A stretch of DNA of 32,135 nt from Clostridia bacterium (GTDB lineage Bacteria > Bacillota > Clostridia > Oscillospirales > CAG-272), in contig JAGAPG010000008.1 of assembly GCA_017623355.1 (NCBI GenBank), forward strand, positions 1 through 32,135. The letters are read 5' to 3'. The stretch's first letter is position 1; each line of letters starts with the position of its first letter. Shown one piece after another: positions 1-6,015 of the stretch. The translations under genes and the position numbers were made by a program. A model generated the notes under the pieces. That model was not told the DNA's origin. It did no database searches and saw only the letters and a list, made by a program, of their open reading frames with translations.

Positions 1-9
1 AGTCGCTTC

Positions 10-103
10 GCTAATTATTTCGTGTGCTTCGCTTCATACGAACGGAGTGAGTGCTTCATTGTTGCGTAGCAACTACTTCATGTGAGCGTAGCGAATGCTT
101 CAT
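10..103 (+). repeat. 22-bp periodic repeat array upstream of the S23-type gene
   Basis: The hexamer CTTCAT begins at 32, 54, 76 and 98, exactly 22 bases apart each time. The 16 bases between copies vary. One interval holds a clear small hairpin, GTTGC-GTA-GCAAC (61-73); the others carry related GAGCGTAGCGAA-like or AACGGAGTGAG-like words that are only partly self-complementary. The last unit runs into the ribosome binding site AAAGGAG (106-112) of the gene at 119, so the array forms or lies in the 5' leader of that gene. The left end may continue outside the window. The periodicity is seen directly; any role is inference. Confidence 0.75.
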
Positions 104-118
104 TAAAAGGAGTAAATT

Positions 119-466
119 ATGAAAGACGATAAATTATCAATACAGTCTATGGATTTTGCTGTATCAATTATTGAGCTTGTAAAAAGCTTGAAGGAAAAGC
201 GTGAATCTATAATTTCAAACCAAATAGGCAGAAGTGGTACAAGCATTGGTGCAAACATTCGTGAGGCACACTACGCACACGGAAAAGCAGATTTTGTATC
301 AAAGCTTCAAATTGCTCTTAAAGAAGCAAACGAAACAGGCTATTGGCTCGAATTACTTTTCAAAACAAATTATATTGATGAAAGCACATATAAATCACTG
401 AACAATGCTTGCACAAGCATTCGTGTAATGCTAATTTCCTCTATAAATACATCAAAGCAAGGCTGA
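119..466 (+). CDS. Four-helix-bundle protein of the S23 / 23S rRNA intervening-sequence family
   Basis: A 115-residue, all-helical protein with the family hallmark in the middle: an R-SGTSIGANIREA stretch (about residues 38-50), then FVSKLQIALKEANETGYWLELL. This family (TIGR02436-type, related to the Avd accessory protein of diversity-generating retroelements) forms small four-helix bundles, often pentameric, with positively charged surfaces thought to bind nucleic acid. The length matches the family. AAAGGAG sits six bases before the ATG. No rRNA, reverse transcriptase or template repeat is visible nearby, so it is an orphan member. Upstream is a 22-bp repeat array, and its stop codon lies inside its terminator hairpin. 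Family assignment is strong; the role here is unknown. Confidence 0.9.
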   Translation: MKDDKLSIQSMDFAVSIIELVKSLKEKRESIISNQIGRSGTSIGANIREAHYAHGKADFVSKLQIALKEANETGYWLELLFKTNYIDESTYKSLNNACTSIRVMLISSINTSKQG

Positions 467-487
467 ATTTTCAACCTTGCTTTTTTT
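456..487 (+). terminator. Intrinsic terminator of the S23-type gene
   Basis: AGCAAGG (456-462) pairs with CCTTGCT (475-481), with an inner TGAA/TTCA stem separated by one C/A mismatch, followed by a run of T. The gene's TGA stop (464-466) is inside the stem. A near copy of this hairpin occurs at 2511-2541. Confidence 0.85.
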
Positions 488-495
488 GTTATTAC

Positions 496-514
496 AAGCA
501 CACGCCACAGTGCC
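496..514 (+). repeat. Dispersed repeat end, copy 1
   Basis: AAGCACACGCCACAGTGCC, found exactly again at 2551-2569 and with one change at 5480-5498. Copies 1 and 2 are both preceded by a related terminator and a TTATT(T)AC spacer, so about 60 bases are shared. It looks like the outer end of a small repeat element. Confidence 0.8.
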
Positions 515-552
515 AAAATTAAAAAAGCACTTCATTAAATGCTTTGAAAATA

Positions 553-581
553 TTGATATTGTATTAAAAATGTGATATAAT
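553..581 (+). promoter_or_regulatory. Sigma-A-type promoter for the cupin gene
   Basis: TTGATA (553-558), 17-base spacer, TATAAT (576-581), with an extended TG at 573-574. It lies about 95 bases before the chosen cupin start. Confidence 0.7.
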
Positions 582-675
582 GCACATAATGTTTTTATGG
601 TTCTAATTACATACAGAAAAAATTTAAAATCGAAAACGAAATTTTTTGAATAAATCATTCGAGGAGTGTATATCT

Positions 676-1143
676 ATGAGCGAAATTAAGCACGAGCAAA
701 TCGAAAATATACCTAAAAGTCATAAATGCGAACATAATGAATACGAATATTATCGTCGCAAGTTTATACCTTTCGGAGCTGCCAAAAACTCTTTGGTGAG
801 TATTTATGAGATACCGCCGAAAAAATCGGCATATCCATATCATTTCCATCACAACAATGAAGAGACATTTTATATTATCAGTGGCGAAGGAATTTTGAAA
901 ACGCCAGACGGTGAACGCATAGTTCGTGCAGGAGAACTGCTATTCTTTCCGACAGGTTCGGACGGTGCACATAAGCTAACAAATTCATCAGAAACTGAAA
1001 ACCTTGTTTACATCGACTTTGATGTTGTTCACGATGTAGATATAACCATATATCCCGACTCTGACAAAATCGGTGTGTGGGGTATGGGAATTAACAAACT
1101 TTATAAAAAAACAAGTAATGTGGACTATTATGACGGAGAATGA
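676..1143 (+). CDS. Small cupin-domain protein
   Basis: A 155-residue single-domain cupin. Cupin motif 1 is visible as YHFHHNNEETFYIISGEG, with the HxH pair and downstream Glu that bind metal in this fold. Motif 2 is visible as GELLFFPTGSDGAHKLTN, with Pro, Gly, His and Asn spaced as expected. The ATG at 676 was chosen because GAGGAG (661-666) lies nine bases before it; the frame stays open upstream to a TTG at 646, which has no comparable site. Cupins include isomerases, dioxygenases and sensory domains, and nothing here selects among them. No signal peptide. It stands alone with its own promoter, in a patchwork of single genes and repeats. Confidence 0.8.
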   Translation: MSEIKHEQIENIPKSHKCEHNEYEYYRRKFIPFGAAKNSLVSIYEIPPKKSAYPYHFHHNNEETFYIISGEGILKTPDGERIVRAGELLFFPTGSDGAHKLTNSSETENLVYIDFDVVHDVDITIYPDSDKIGVWGMGINKLYKKTSNVDYYDGE

Positions 1144-1147
1144 AAAT

Positions 1148-1198
1148 GGAGACAAAGAACCGTGAACTAAATGGTATTCACTTCACCCCCCTGTCTCC
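1148..1198. repeat. REP-like palindromic element, interrupted form
   Basis: GGAGACA (1148-1154) and TGTCTCC (1192-1198) are inverted repeats. GGAGACAAAGAACCGT on the left matches the compact element at 5445-5471, while the interior holds about 20 extra bases. GGAGACAGGGGACGGTTC-type palindromes are widespread in Clostridia and resemble repeats mobilised by TnpA_REP (RAYT) transposases; no transposase is in this window. Confidence 0.65.
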
Positions 1199-1278
1199 TC
1201 TTCGTTTAAAAAGATACTTGTAGATATATTAAAGCAACCTAAATAAATTTTATAATAATCGGGAGATTAATACCATTA

Positions 1279-1792
1279 ATGAATAAATTGATTATACTCA
1301 GAGGAAATTCTGGTAGTGGAAAAAGCTTCTGTTGCAAAGGCATTGCAGAGAAAGTTTGGTTCTAATACTATGTTACTGTCGCATGATATGGTTCGTATTG
1401 AAATTTTACATGTTTGGGGTCAAGAAGGAATCATTAAGTCTGAACCCTTTATGATAAATCTGCTCAAGTATGGTAAAGCAAATTCAGAAATCACAATATT
1501 GGAAGGTGTGCTCCCAGCGAAAGAATATAATAAATTGTTTGAAACCGCTGTGGAAGAGTATGGACAAAATATTTTTGCATATTACTATGATTTACCATTT
1601 GAGGAGACTTTGGCGAGACACAGTACAAAACCTAACCGAAATGACTTTGGTGAATCCGACATGAGAAGATGGTGGAAAGAAAGGGATTTTTTGCCGATGA
1701 TTTTAGAAAAGGTATTGGACAAAGATGTAAGTTTTGAAGATGCGATAGAAATGATATATAATCAAGTAATTAATTGTGATTTTTCAATATAG
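1279..1792 (+). pseudogene. P-loop kinase-like ATPase, frameshifted just after Walker A
   Basis: From the ATG at 1279 the reading is MNKLIILRGNSGSGKS, a complete Walker A motif, then it goes out of frame at about 1327. The +1 frame continues without a break as SVAKALQRKFGSNTMLLSHDMVRIEILHV and on to the stop at 1790-1792. One extra T in the run GGAAAAAGCTTCTG explains it: without it the protein would read GNSGSGKS-SVAKALQRKFG, about 170 residues. The family is a small AAA/zeta-like or uridine-kinase-like group with the downstream signature HSTKPNRNDFGESDMRRWW. No protein with an intact P-loop can come from the downstream part alone. It may be a real mutation, a base-calling error, or much less likely programmed shifting. 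Confidence 0.75.
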
Positions 1793-1807
1793 GTTGGCAC
1801 TCGCTCA
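1792..1807 (+). repeat. 16-bp repeat left of the VOC gene
   Basis: GGTTGGCACTCGCTCA, matching 14 of 16 bases with 2241-2256 (GGTTGGCACTGGGTCA). The two copies flank the VOC gene. The second is the start of the repeat element at 2241-2569. Confidence 0.55.
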
Positions 1808-1847
1808 TAAACACAAACAAAATCCTTTATTTAAGGAGAAACAACAG

Positions 1848-2219
1848 GTGATTATTAGCAGTTATATTTATATACCAGTGAGTGATTTAGAAAAGTCTGC
1901 TTCTTGGTATGAAAAAAATTGGGGATTTAAAGTTGTATATAAAGATGCTTTATATTATGATATAAGGACAGAAAATGGAGTTAAAATTATGTTAATTCCA
2001 AATGAAAATAATATTATATCTCAAATGAAGTATCCAACAGGTGAACAGCCTGCTTACGGATTTATTGTTGATGATTTTGATGAAATTAAAAGAGCATTGC
2101 AAACGAATGGCGTAAAAACAGGGGAAGTATTTGATTATTTTGGACATTCATTTTCCTTTTTTGATTTAGATGGCAATAAAATAGAAATATGGGAAAAATA
2201 TGAGTATGAAAGCAAATAA
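1848..2219 (+). CDS. VOC-superfamily (glyoxalase/bleomycin-resistance fold) protein
   Basis: A 123-residue protein with one VOC module pair: IYIPVSDLEKSASWYEKNWGFKVVYKD at the N-terminus (the usual beta-alpha-beta start) and SFSFFDLDGNKIEIWEKY at the C-terminus, where D-x-D/GN and the final Glu are typical of the fold and its metal site. GTG at 1848 was chosen because AAGGAG (1833-1838) lies nine bases before it; the frame is open upstream to 1776, but those residues overlap the kinase remnant and look unlike the family. Members include glyoxalase I, dioxygenases and drug-binding proteins; substrate unknown. It lies between two copies of a 16-bp repeat, suggesting acquisition as a unit. Confidence 0.8.
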   Translation: MIISSYIYIPVSDLEKSASWYEKNWGFKVVYKDALYYDIRTENGVKIMLIPNENNIISQMKYPTGEQPAYGFIVDDFDEIKRALQTNGVKTGEVFDYFGHSFSFFDLDGNKIEIWEKYEYESK

Positions 2220-2260
2220 TACTTATATATTTTCGATTAAGGTTGGCACTGGGTCACCAG

Positions 2261-2301
2261 CAAAACGAAAGCACTCCACTTGGAGTGCTTTTTTCGTTTT
2301 G
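2261..2301 (+). terminator. Terminator-like hairpin after the VOC gene
   Basis: CAAAACGAAAGCACTCCA pairs with TGGAGTGC-TTTTTT-CGTTTTG, leaving a two-base bulge, with T-rich sequence inside the 3' arm. It doubles as the left part of repeat element copy 2; a related hairpin occurs at about 5363-5391. Confidence 0.6.
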
Positions 2302-2510
2302 TTGTGATTCCGTACGCTCATCGACCCATCTTCAAAATGCAGTGGCATTTTGAATTGGGTTCGCATTTCCGACGAAAGCCGTTGTCAGCTTGCTAGCATA
2401 AGGCTCGGCAGAAATAGCTCGCTTGCGAGCCTTACCGTGTACTTTTGCAAGGCAAAAGTACGGTCACTCTAACTTTAACAAGCTCCTGTATTACAATCGA
2501 AAATAAATTA

Positions 2511-2541
2511 AAGCAAGGCTAAATTTCAGCCTTGCTTTTTC
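2511..2541 (+). terminator. Terminator hairpin without a visible gene
   Basis: AAGCAAGGCT (2511-2520) and AGCCTTGCTT (2528-2537) form a perfect 10-bp stem with a 7-base loop and T tail. It is a near copy of the S23 gene terminator at 456-487, yet no S23 gene precedes it. Confidence 0.8.
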
Positions 2542-2593
2542 GTTATTTACAAGCACACGCCACAGTGCCGTTCCACAAAAATTTCTTTTTTTG

Positions 2594-2622
2594 TTGATTA
2601 ATTTTTCGACTTATGATATAAT
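2594..2622 (+). promoter_or_regulatory. Sigma-A-type promoter of the lipoprotein gene
   Basis: TTGATT (2594-2599), 17-base spacer, TATAAT (2617-2622) with extended TG at 2614-2615; 40 bases before the GTG start. Confidence 0.7.
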
Positions 2623-2662
2623 TTAAATGTAATATAACAATAAAATTTGAGAGGATAATATT

Positions 2663-3151
2663 GTGAAACTATCTAAATTTATAATTTCAACAATTTTGGT
2701 TTTCTGTATGCTGTTATCATTTTCTTCCTGTTCAAAAAGCACGAGAATTTTAAATAGTGTTGGTTCATATGAACAAATAACATATTATGAAATACCAGAT
2801 TTTCAAAATCTCAAGATTTTCGCTAAATACAGTTATTCAAAATTTGAACTCGGAAATAATAATTATTTCCAGAAGATTTCCGTCAACAATCAAGAGCATT
2901 TAATCAACTACATTGAGCATTATGAAAAACATTTGGACCATTACACTCAACAGTATGACTTAATAGACAACTATGAATCTTGCATATCATACATTGATTC
3001 TAATGATTATTTCTACATTTATGATTACTATATAGACGAAGGAAATTTTGATAGTCAAACTCTTCCAGAAGATATGTCATATTGGAACTATGATATTTAC
3101 TTTTTTGATTTTCAATCAAGCACTCTTTATTATTTACACGACAATATATAA
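2663..3151 (+). CDS. Predicted lipoprotein of unknown function
   Basis: 162 residues starting at GTG, with GAGAGG upstream. The N-terminus has Lys residues, a hydrophobic core (about residues 7-19) and a lipobox LSFSSC with Cys at about residue 23, so it should be exported, lipidated and held on the outer face of the membrane. The mature part is unusually rich in Tyr, Asp and Ser (runs such as YFYIYDYYID) and contains no domain I recognise. It has its own promoter and terminator. Signal peptide and lipidation are well supported; the function is unknown. Confidence 0.75.
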   Translation: MKLSKFIISTILVFCMLLSFSSCSKSTRILNSVGSYEQITYYEIPDFQNLKIFAKYSYSKFELGNNNYFQKISVNNQEHLINYIEHYEKHLDHYTQQYDLIDNYESCISYIDSNDYFYIYDYYIDEGNFDSQTLPEDMSYWNYDIYFFDFQSSTLYYLHDNI

Positions 3152-3200
3152 GCTTATAATCAAATTTTCGATTTACATTATCTTTGGCTCACCAAAAACA

Positions 3201-3230
3201 AAAAGACAGGTTTCACACCTGTCTTTTTTT
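3201..3230. terminator. Bidirectional terminator between convergent genes
   Basis: AAAAGACAGGT (3201-3211) pairs with ACCTGTCTTTT (from 3217), with A tract before and T tract after, so it can serve the lipoprotein gene and the minus-strand glycosidase. Confidence 0.85.
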
Positions 3231-3241
3231 GGGTTTTGGTC

Positions 3242-5239
3242 TCACTCACAAATTTCGATGATGCTATGGATATCTATGCGAGGGATTGTTGTTAAGATTC
3301 TTCCGTTTGAGGTATGCTCGATTGGGAGCTGTATCCCCTCAGGTTGAAGAATGAGCTTTCTTGCGTTTGGTGCTGAAATTGAGAGCCTTGCATCAAGCAC
3401 AGGCGGAATATAGTCATCGGTAGTAGCGCATCTATCGGCATGTGTTCCTCCTGCATTGACAAGCTGTATCATCGTTTTTCCGTCCTTTTTAGTTGCCACT
3501 ACTTCAAGTCTGCCAACTACTGACTCAATTTTCACAAGAGGCTCATAAAGGCTAGCTATCTCTTTCATTAGCTCTCTGTGCATAAACTGTGTTGCATTTA
3601 GATATTGAGAGCCTATATCAAAGCCTATGGCTGTAATAGTTCCCTCTCCGTATGAGACTGTAACGGAAAGCTTGGCAAGGTCTATAGCCGGCTTTTCTGA
3701 AAAGGACGCGTTTGTCTTGCCATCTGCTACAATTTCACATGGTGAGAACAACGCTCCATAGCTCATATTATCGGTTGTGAAGCAGTACGGAATGTATTTA
3801 TTTGAGGTTTTGTTATTGTGTCCGTCCTCTGAGCCCTTAATTTCAGTTTCAAAGAATTCTGCGTGCTCCTTGCATACAAATGGAGCGCCTGCTTTAGCAA
3901 AGATTGAGGTGGTATTTCTACCTGCTAGTACAAGATTTCCACCATTTTTTGCATACTCTAAAAGAATTTCTATGGTTTCCTTTTCAAGTCCACTATAAAG
4001 CTCCGGCACGACAAACATTTTATATTCGTTTATGTGATTTTTCAATGTATGCTCACATACGATTTCAAGTGACTCTCCTATATCACAAAGAAGTGCTGAC
4101 ATTCCCATTACCTTTTCATAGCCGGTTCTTGAATACAAGTGAGTTGATTCCTTATAACGGTCATATGTGGACAAAAGAAGTGCAACCTGATGAATTTGAT
4201 TTGCTCTATGGCAATAGGGCTTACGCTCAAGAACAAAATTGGAAAGCTCCTTTAAGCCCTCGAGCTCCCACATTCTCGGAGAGCCATCTCTGTTTTGTGG
4301 AACATAATCCTGAAATGCTCCACCTATTGCGATAACTGCGGCTGCCTCTTGCTTTAATTGATTTACATGCTTAGGCACATAGGCTGCGTGACCTGCAATA
4401 TTATTTCTAAAGTTCCAGGACATCAAATCCCACACATAGCCCTCTTGCTGTGCTAGTGCTCTTGCCGCGTAGCGTGCAGAGTTAAAGGAGTTAAGTGGGT
4501 TTAAGTCACCTGAGAGAAAATCGACATTTACAGACACCTTCTCCGGCATATGGTCGCTAAATGCCCAGTTTGAGCATATTTCAAAATTCGGATACTTTTC
4601 GTGAACTGCATCTATATAATGACTAAGATATTTTTTGAAGAGTGTGCGATGATAGTCTCTGTATTCGTGAAAATATGGGTCCTTGTCGGTGGCTGGGATT
4701 TTACCATTTAGGTTAATGCCTGTTTCCTTTTCAAAGGCTTCAAGTGTTTCCTTTGAGAAATCTGTAAGCGCCATCCAACACTCACCATCAATCCAAACAC
4801 CATTAACCTCATAATCCCCTGCGAGCTCCATTAGTTGTGGAATTAGTAAATCGTCTATGTAAGAGCCATTTAGTTTAGTTGAGCCAAAATGCCGGTAGCC
4901 ATCTGCCATAAGGACTCTTTGCTCCGGGTGCTCACTACAATATTTCACATCATACACACCTGAATAGTGCATATAAAGTGCTATATCCTCTTCTTTTGTA
5001 ACCTTTCTCCAAAGCTTTAGCGTATCCTTGGCGAATTCAGGCATTGCGTTGCCTAACTTTGATGGATATGAGGTCCAACCTGGATGTCCCTTGCAGTCAA
5101 TTTGGATAAAATCAGGCTTTAGAAGGTGACATATTTTTCGAATGTCCTCTTCCTTTAGATTTTTTCCTTGTATTCCATCACTTGGAGTTGCGTGGAAATC
5201 AAAATGCAATCCCCAAAAGCTTTCCTTTCTTCTTTTCAT
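3242..5239 (-). CDS. Glycoside hydrolase, GH151-like (possible alpha-L-fucosidase)
   Basis: A 665-residue cytoplasmic protein without signal peptide. The N-terminal 330 residues look like a TIM-barrel glycosidase: WGLHFDFHA (9-17), IQIDCKGHPGWTSYP (46-59), and NGVWIDGECW (146-155), where D151 or E153 would be a catalytic candidate. Residues about 345-450 (VALLLSTYDRY, then FVVPELYSGLEKETIEILLEYAKNGGNLVLAGRN) resemble the flavodoxin-like trimerisation domain that follows the barrel in beta-galactosidase-like enzymes, and the last 150 residues form a beta-rich tail. This layout and the opening motif recall GH151, a family with alpha-L-fucosidase activity; I hold that family call loosely. AGGAGGG precedes the start; expressed alone from the promoter at 5282-5310. 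Confidence 0.7.
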   Translation of the reverse strand: MKRRKESFWGLHFDFHATPSDGIQGKNLKEEDIRKICHLLKPDFIQIDCKGHPGWTSYPSKLGNAMPEFAKDTLKLWRKVTKEEDIALYMHYSGVYDVKYCSEHPEQRVLMADGYRHFGSTKLNGSYIDDLLIPQLMELAGDYEVNGVWIDGECWMALTDFSKETLEAFEKETGINLNGKIPATDKDPYFHEYRDYHRTLFKKYLSHYIDAVHEKYPNFEICSNWAFSDHMPEKVSVNVDFLSGDLNPLNSFNSARYAARALAQQEGYVWDLMSWNFRNNIAGHAAYVPKHVNQLKQEAAAVIAIGGAFQDYVPQNRDGSPRMWELEGLKELSNFVLERKPYCHRANQIHQVALLLSTYDRYKESTHLYSRTGYEKVMGMSALLCDIGESLEIVCEHTLKNHINEYKMFVVPELYSGLEKETIEILLEYAKNGGNLVLAGRNTTSIFAKAGAPFVCKEHAEFFETEIKGSEDGHNNKTSNKYIPYCFTTDNMSYGALFSPCEIVADGKTNASFSEKPAIDLAKLSVTVSYGEGTITAIGFDIGSQYLNATQFMHRELMKEIASLYEPLVKIESVVGRLEVVATKKDGKTMIQLVNAGGTHADRCATTDDYIPPVLDARLSISAPNARKLILQPEGIQLPIEHTSNGRILTTIPRIDIHSIIEICE

Positions 5240-5265
5240 GTAGCCCTCCTTTTAGTGTCAGATTC

Positions 5266-5297
5266 TATACTCTACTATAAAATTATACTACACTATA
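5266..5297. promoter_or_regulatory. Tandem 14-mer, candidate operator
   Basis: TATACTCTACTATA (5266-5279) and TATACTACACTATA (5284-5297) lie 18 bases apart start to start, covering the -10 box and the likely transcription start of the minus-strand glycosidase. The placement suits a repressor binding one face of the helix. Inference only; no regulator gene is adjacent. Confidence 0.4.
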
Positions 5298-5310
5298 AGA
5301 AAATTTTCAA
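5282..5310 (-). promoter_or_regulatory. Promoter of the GH151-like gene
   Basis: On the minus strand: TTGAAA (5305-5310), 17-base spacer, TATAAT (5282-5287). Two near-identical 14-mers overlap and follow it (5266-5279 and 5284-5297). Confidence 0.7.
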
Positions 5311-5341
5311 TAAACAATTGTCAATTTTTTAATTTAGATTG

Positions 5342-5498
5342 ATGTCACTTCACCAACAAATCGAAAAGCACTCCACTCGGAGTGCTTTTGCAACGCAAAG
5401 GCACGAGTTGTTTTGTTGCTTTTTCTTGCAGCTTTAAAAAAATTGGAGACAAGGAACCGTCCCCTGTCTCCCATTATATAAGCACACGCCACAGTGTC
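5342..5498. repeat. Dispersed repeat element, copy 3, with embedded REP palindrome
   Basis: Left part: a CACCAACAAATCG stretch leading into hairpin AAAAGCACTCC/GGAGTGCTTTT, matching copy 2 at about 2255-2292 but with extra bases before the closing TTGTTTTGTTG. Right part: AAGCACACGCCACAGTGTC (5480-5498). Between them is a compact GGAGACA palindrome (5445-5471). With the promoter at 5282-5310 this accounts for most of the 321-base gap between the glycosidase and the coiled-coil genes. Confidence 0.6.
5445..5471. repeat. REP-like palindrome, compact form
   Basis: GGAGACAAGGAACCGTCCCC then TGTCTCC: 7-bp inverted ends around the AAGGAACCGTCCCC core typical of clostridial REP-like repeats. An interrupted relative is at 1148-1198. 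Confidence 0.75.
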
Positions 5499-5560
5499 GT
5501 TTCATAGAAAGTTCATATTTTTGTGCATTTTTAAATTCAATTATAAATCCTTGCAAATTC

Positions 5561-5677
5561 TTATTTATCAAACAAATTAGCAAGAACTAACTTTTCTTGA
5601 AGCTGACGGACCTGTTCTTGTAAGACATTGATAACGGCTTTTGTTTGTAGGTATTTAAGAAGATTTTTAATAATCAC
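5561..5677 (-). CDS. 38-residue helical protein, translationally coupled
   Basis: A short frame reading VIIKNLLKYL QTKAVINVLQ (positions 1-20), then a Gln/Leu-rich heptad-like half ending LANLFDK, stop at 5561-5563. Its GTG start overlaps the TGA stop of the upstream coiled-coil gene in a GTGA arrangement, the usual geometry of translational coupling. The whole peptide is predicted helical and could zip with its 104-residue partner. No homologue recognised. It is short, so the call rests on the overlap, the clean heptad pattern and the shared operon. Confidence 0.5.
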   Translation of the reverse strand: MIIKNLLKYLQTKAVINVLQEQVRQLQEKLVLANLFDK

Positions 5678-5988
5678 AGGCCTTTTATAGTAGCTTCAAG
5701 TTTTTTTATACGCCTTTTAAGTCCTGAAATTTCTGCGGCGTCTGAAACAGATTTTGAAATAAGTTTCAAGAATTTATCCACGCTTCCTGCAGCTTCGTTA
5801 ATTTTATCCACAAAAAGAATATACGCATTTCTCTCCGCATTTGCATTCTTCAATTTTTCTTGTGCTTCAGAAGAATCTTCAGGATAGTTACTGATTTTCT
5901 CCTCGAGTTCGCCAATATAAACCTCTAACACTCCAATCTCTTCTTCTGATTTTTTCTTTAATTGTTCTAAAATATTGTTTGTTGCCAT
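5674..5988 (-). CDS. Small coiled-coil protein of unknown function
   Basis: 104 residues, almost entirely Glu/Lys/Ala/Leu helix: ILEQLKKKSEEEIGVLEVYI near the start, a hinge at YPEDSSEA (about 35-42), a second helix, then GLKRRIKKLEATIKGL at the end. No signal peptide or membrane segment, so a soluble helical hairpin is likely. AGGAGG lies seven bases before the ATG. It is transcribed from a perfect consensus promoter (6016-6044) and followed by an overlapping 38-codon frame. I do not recognise the family; a small structural, adaptor or phage-derived protein are all possible. Confidence 0.7.
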   Translation of the reverse strand: MATNNILEQLKKKSEEEIGVLEVYIGELEEKISNYPEDSSEAQEKLKNANAERNAYILFVDKINEAAGSVDKFLKLISKSVSDAAEISGLKRRIKKLEATIKGL

Positions 5989-6015
5989 TTTCAGACCTCC
6001 TATATTTTTACTAAT

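Larger units (their letters stand above)
2241..2569. repeat. Gene-less repeat element with several hairpins (copy 2 of the dispersed family)
   Basis: This fills most of the 443-base gap between the VOC gene and the lipoprotein. It starts with GGCACTG (2245-2251) and ends with AAGCACACGCCACAGTGCC (2551-2569), whose complement also begins GGCACTG, so the ends are short inverted repeats. Inside are: a terminator-like hairpin GCACTCCA/TGGAGTGC (2271-2288) within CAAAACGAA/TTCGTTTTG arms; a perfect 10-bp hairpin TTCAAAATGC/GCATTTTGAA (2331-2354) inside ACCCA/TGGGT; GCTCGC-TT-GCGAGC (2417-2430); GTACTTTTGC/GCAAAAGTAC (2439-2461); and the S23-type terminator at 2511-2541. No open reading frame is evident. 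Confidence 0.65.

Noticed and set aside
10-103. CRISPR array
   Set aside because: The constant part is only six bases, the spacing is 22, the variable parts are palindrome-like, and no cas gene is present.
119-466. Diversity-generating retroelement (S23/Avd relation)
   Set aside because: No reverse transcriptase, template repeat or variable repeat pair is visible in the window; only the Avd-like fold is shared.
1792-2256. Integron gene cassette with attC sites
   Set aside because: The repeat GGTTGGCACT does not fit the GTTRRRY core, and there is no integrase.
3904-4335. 143-codon plus-strand frame
   Set aside because: Antisense shadow of the GH151-like gene.
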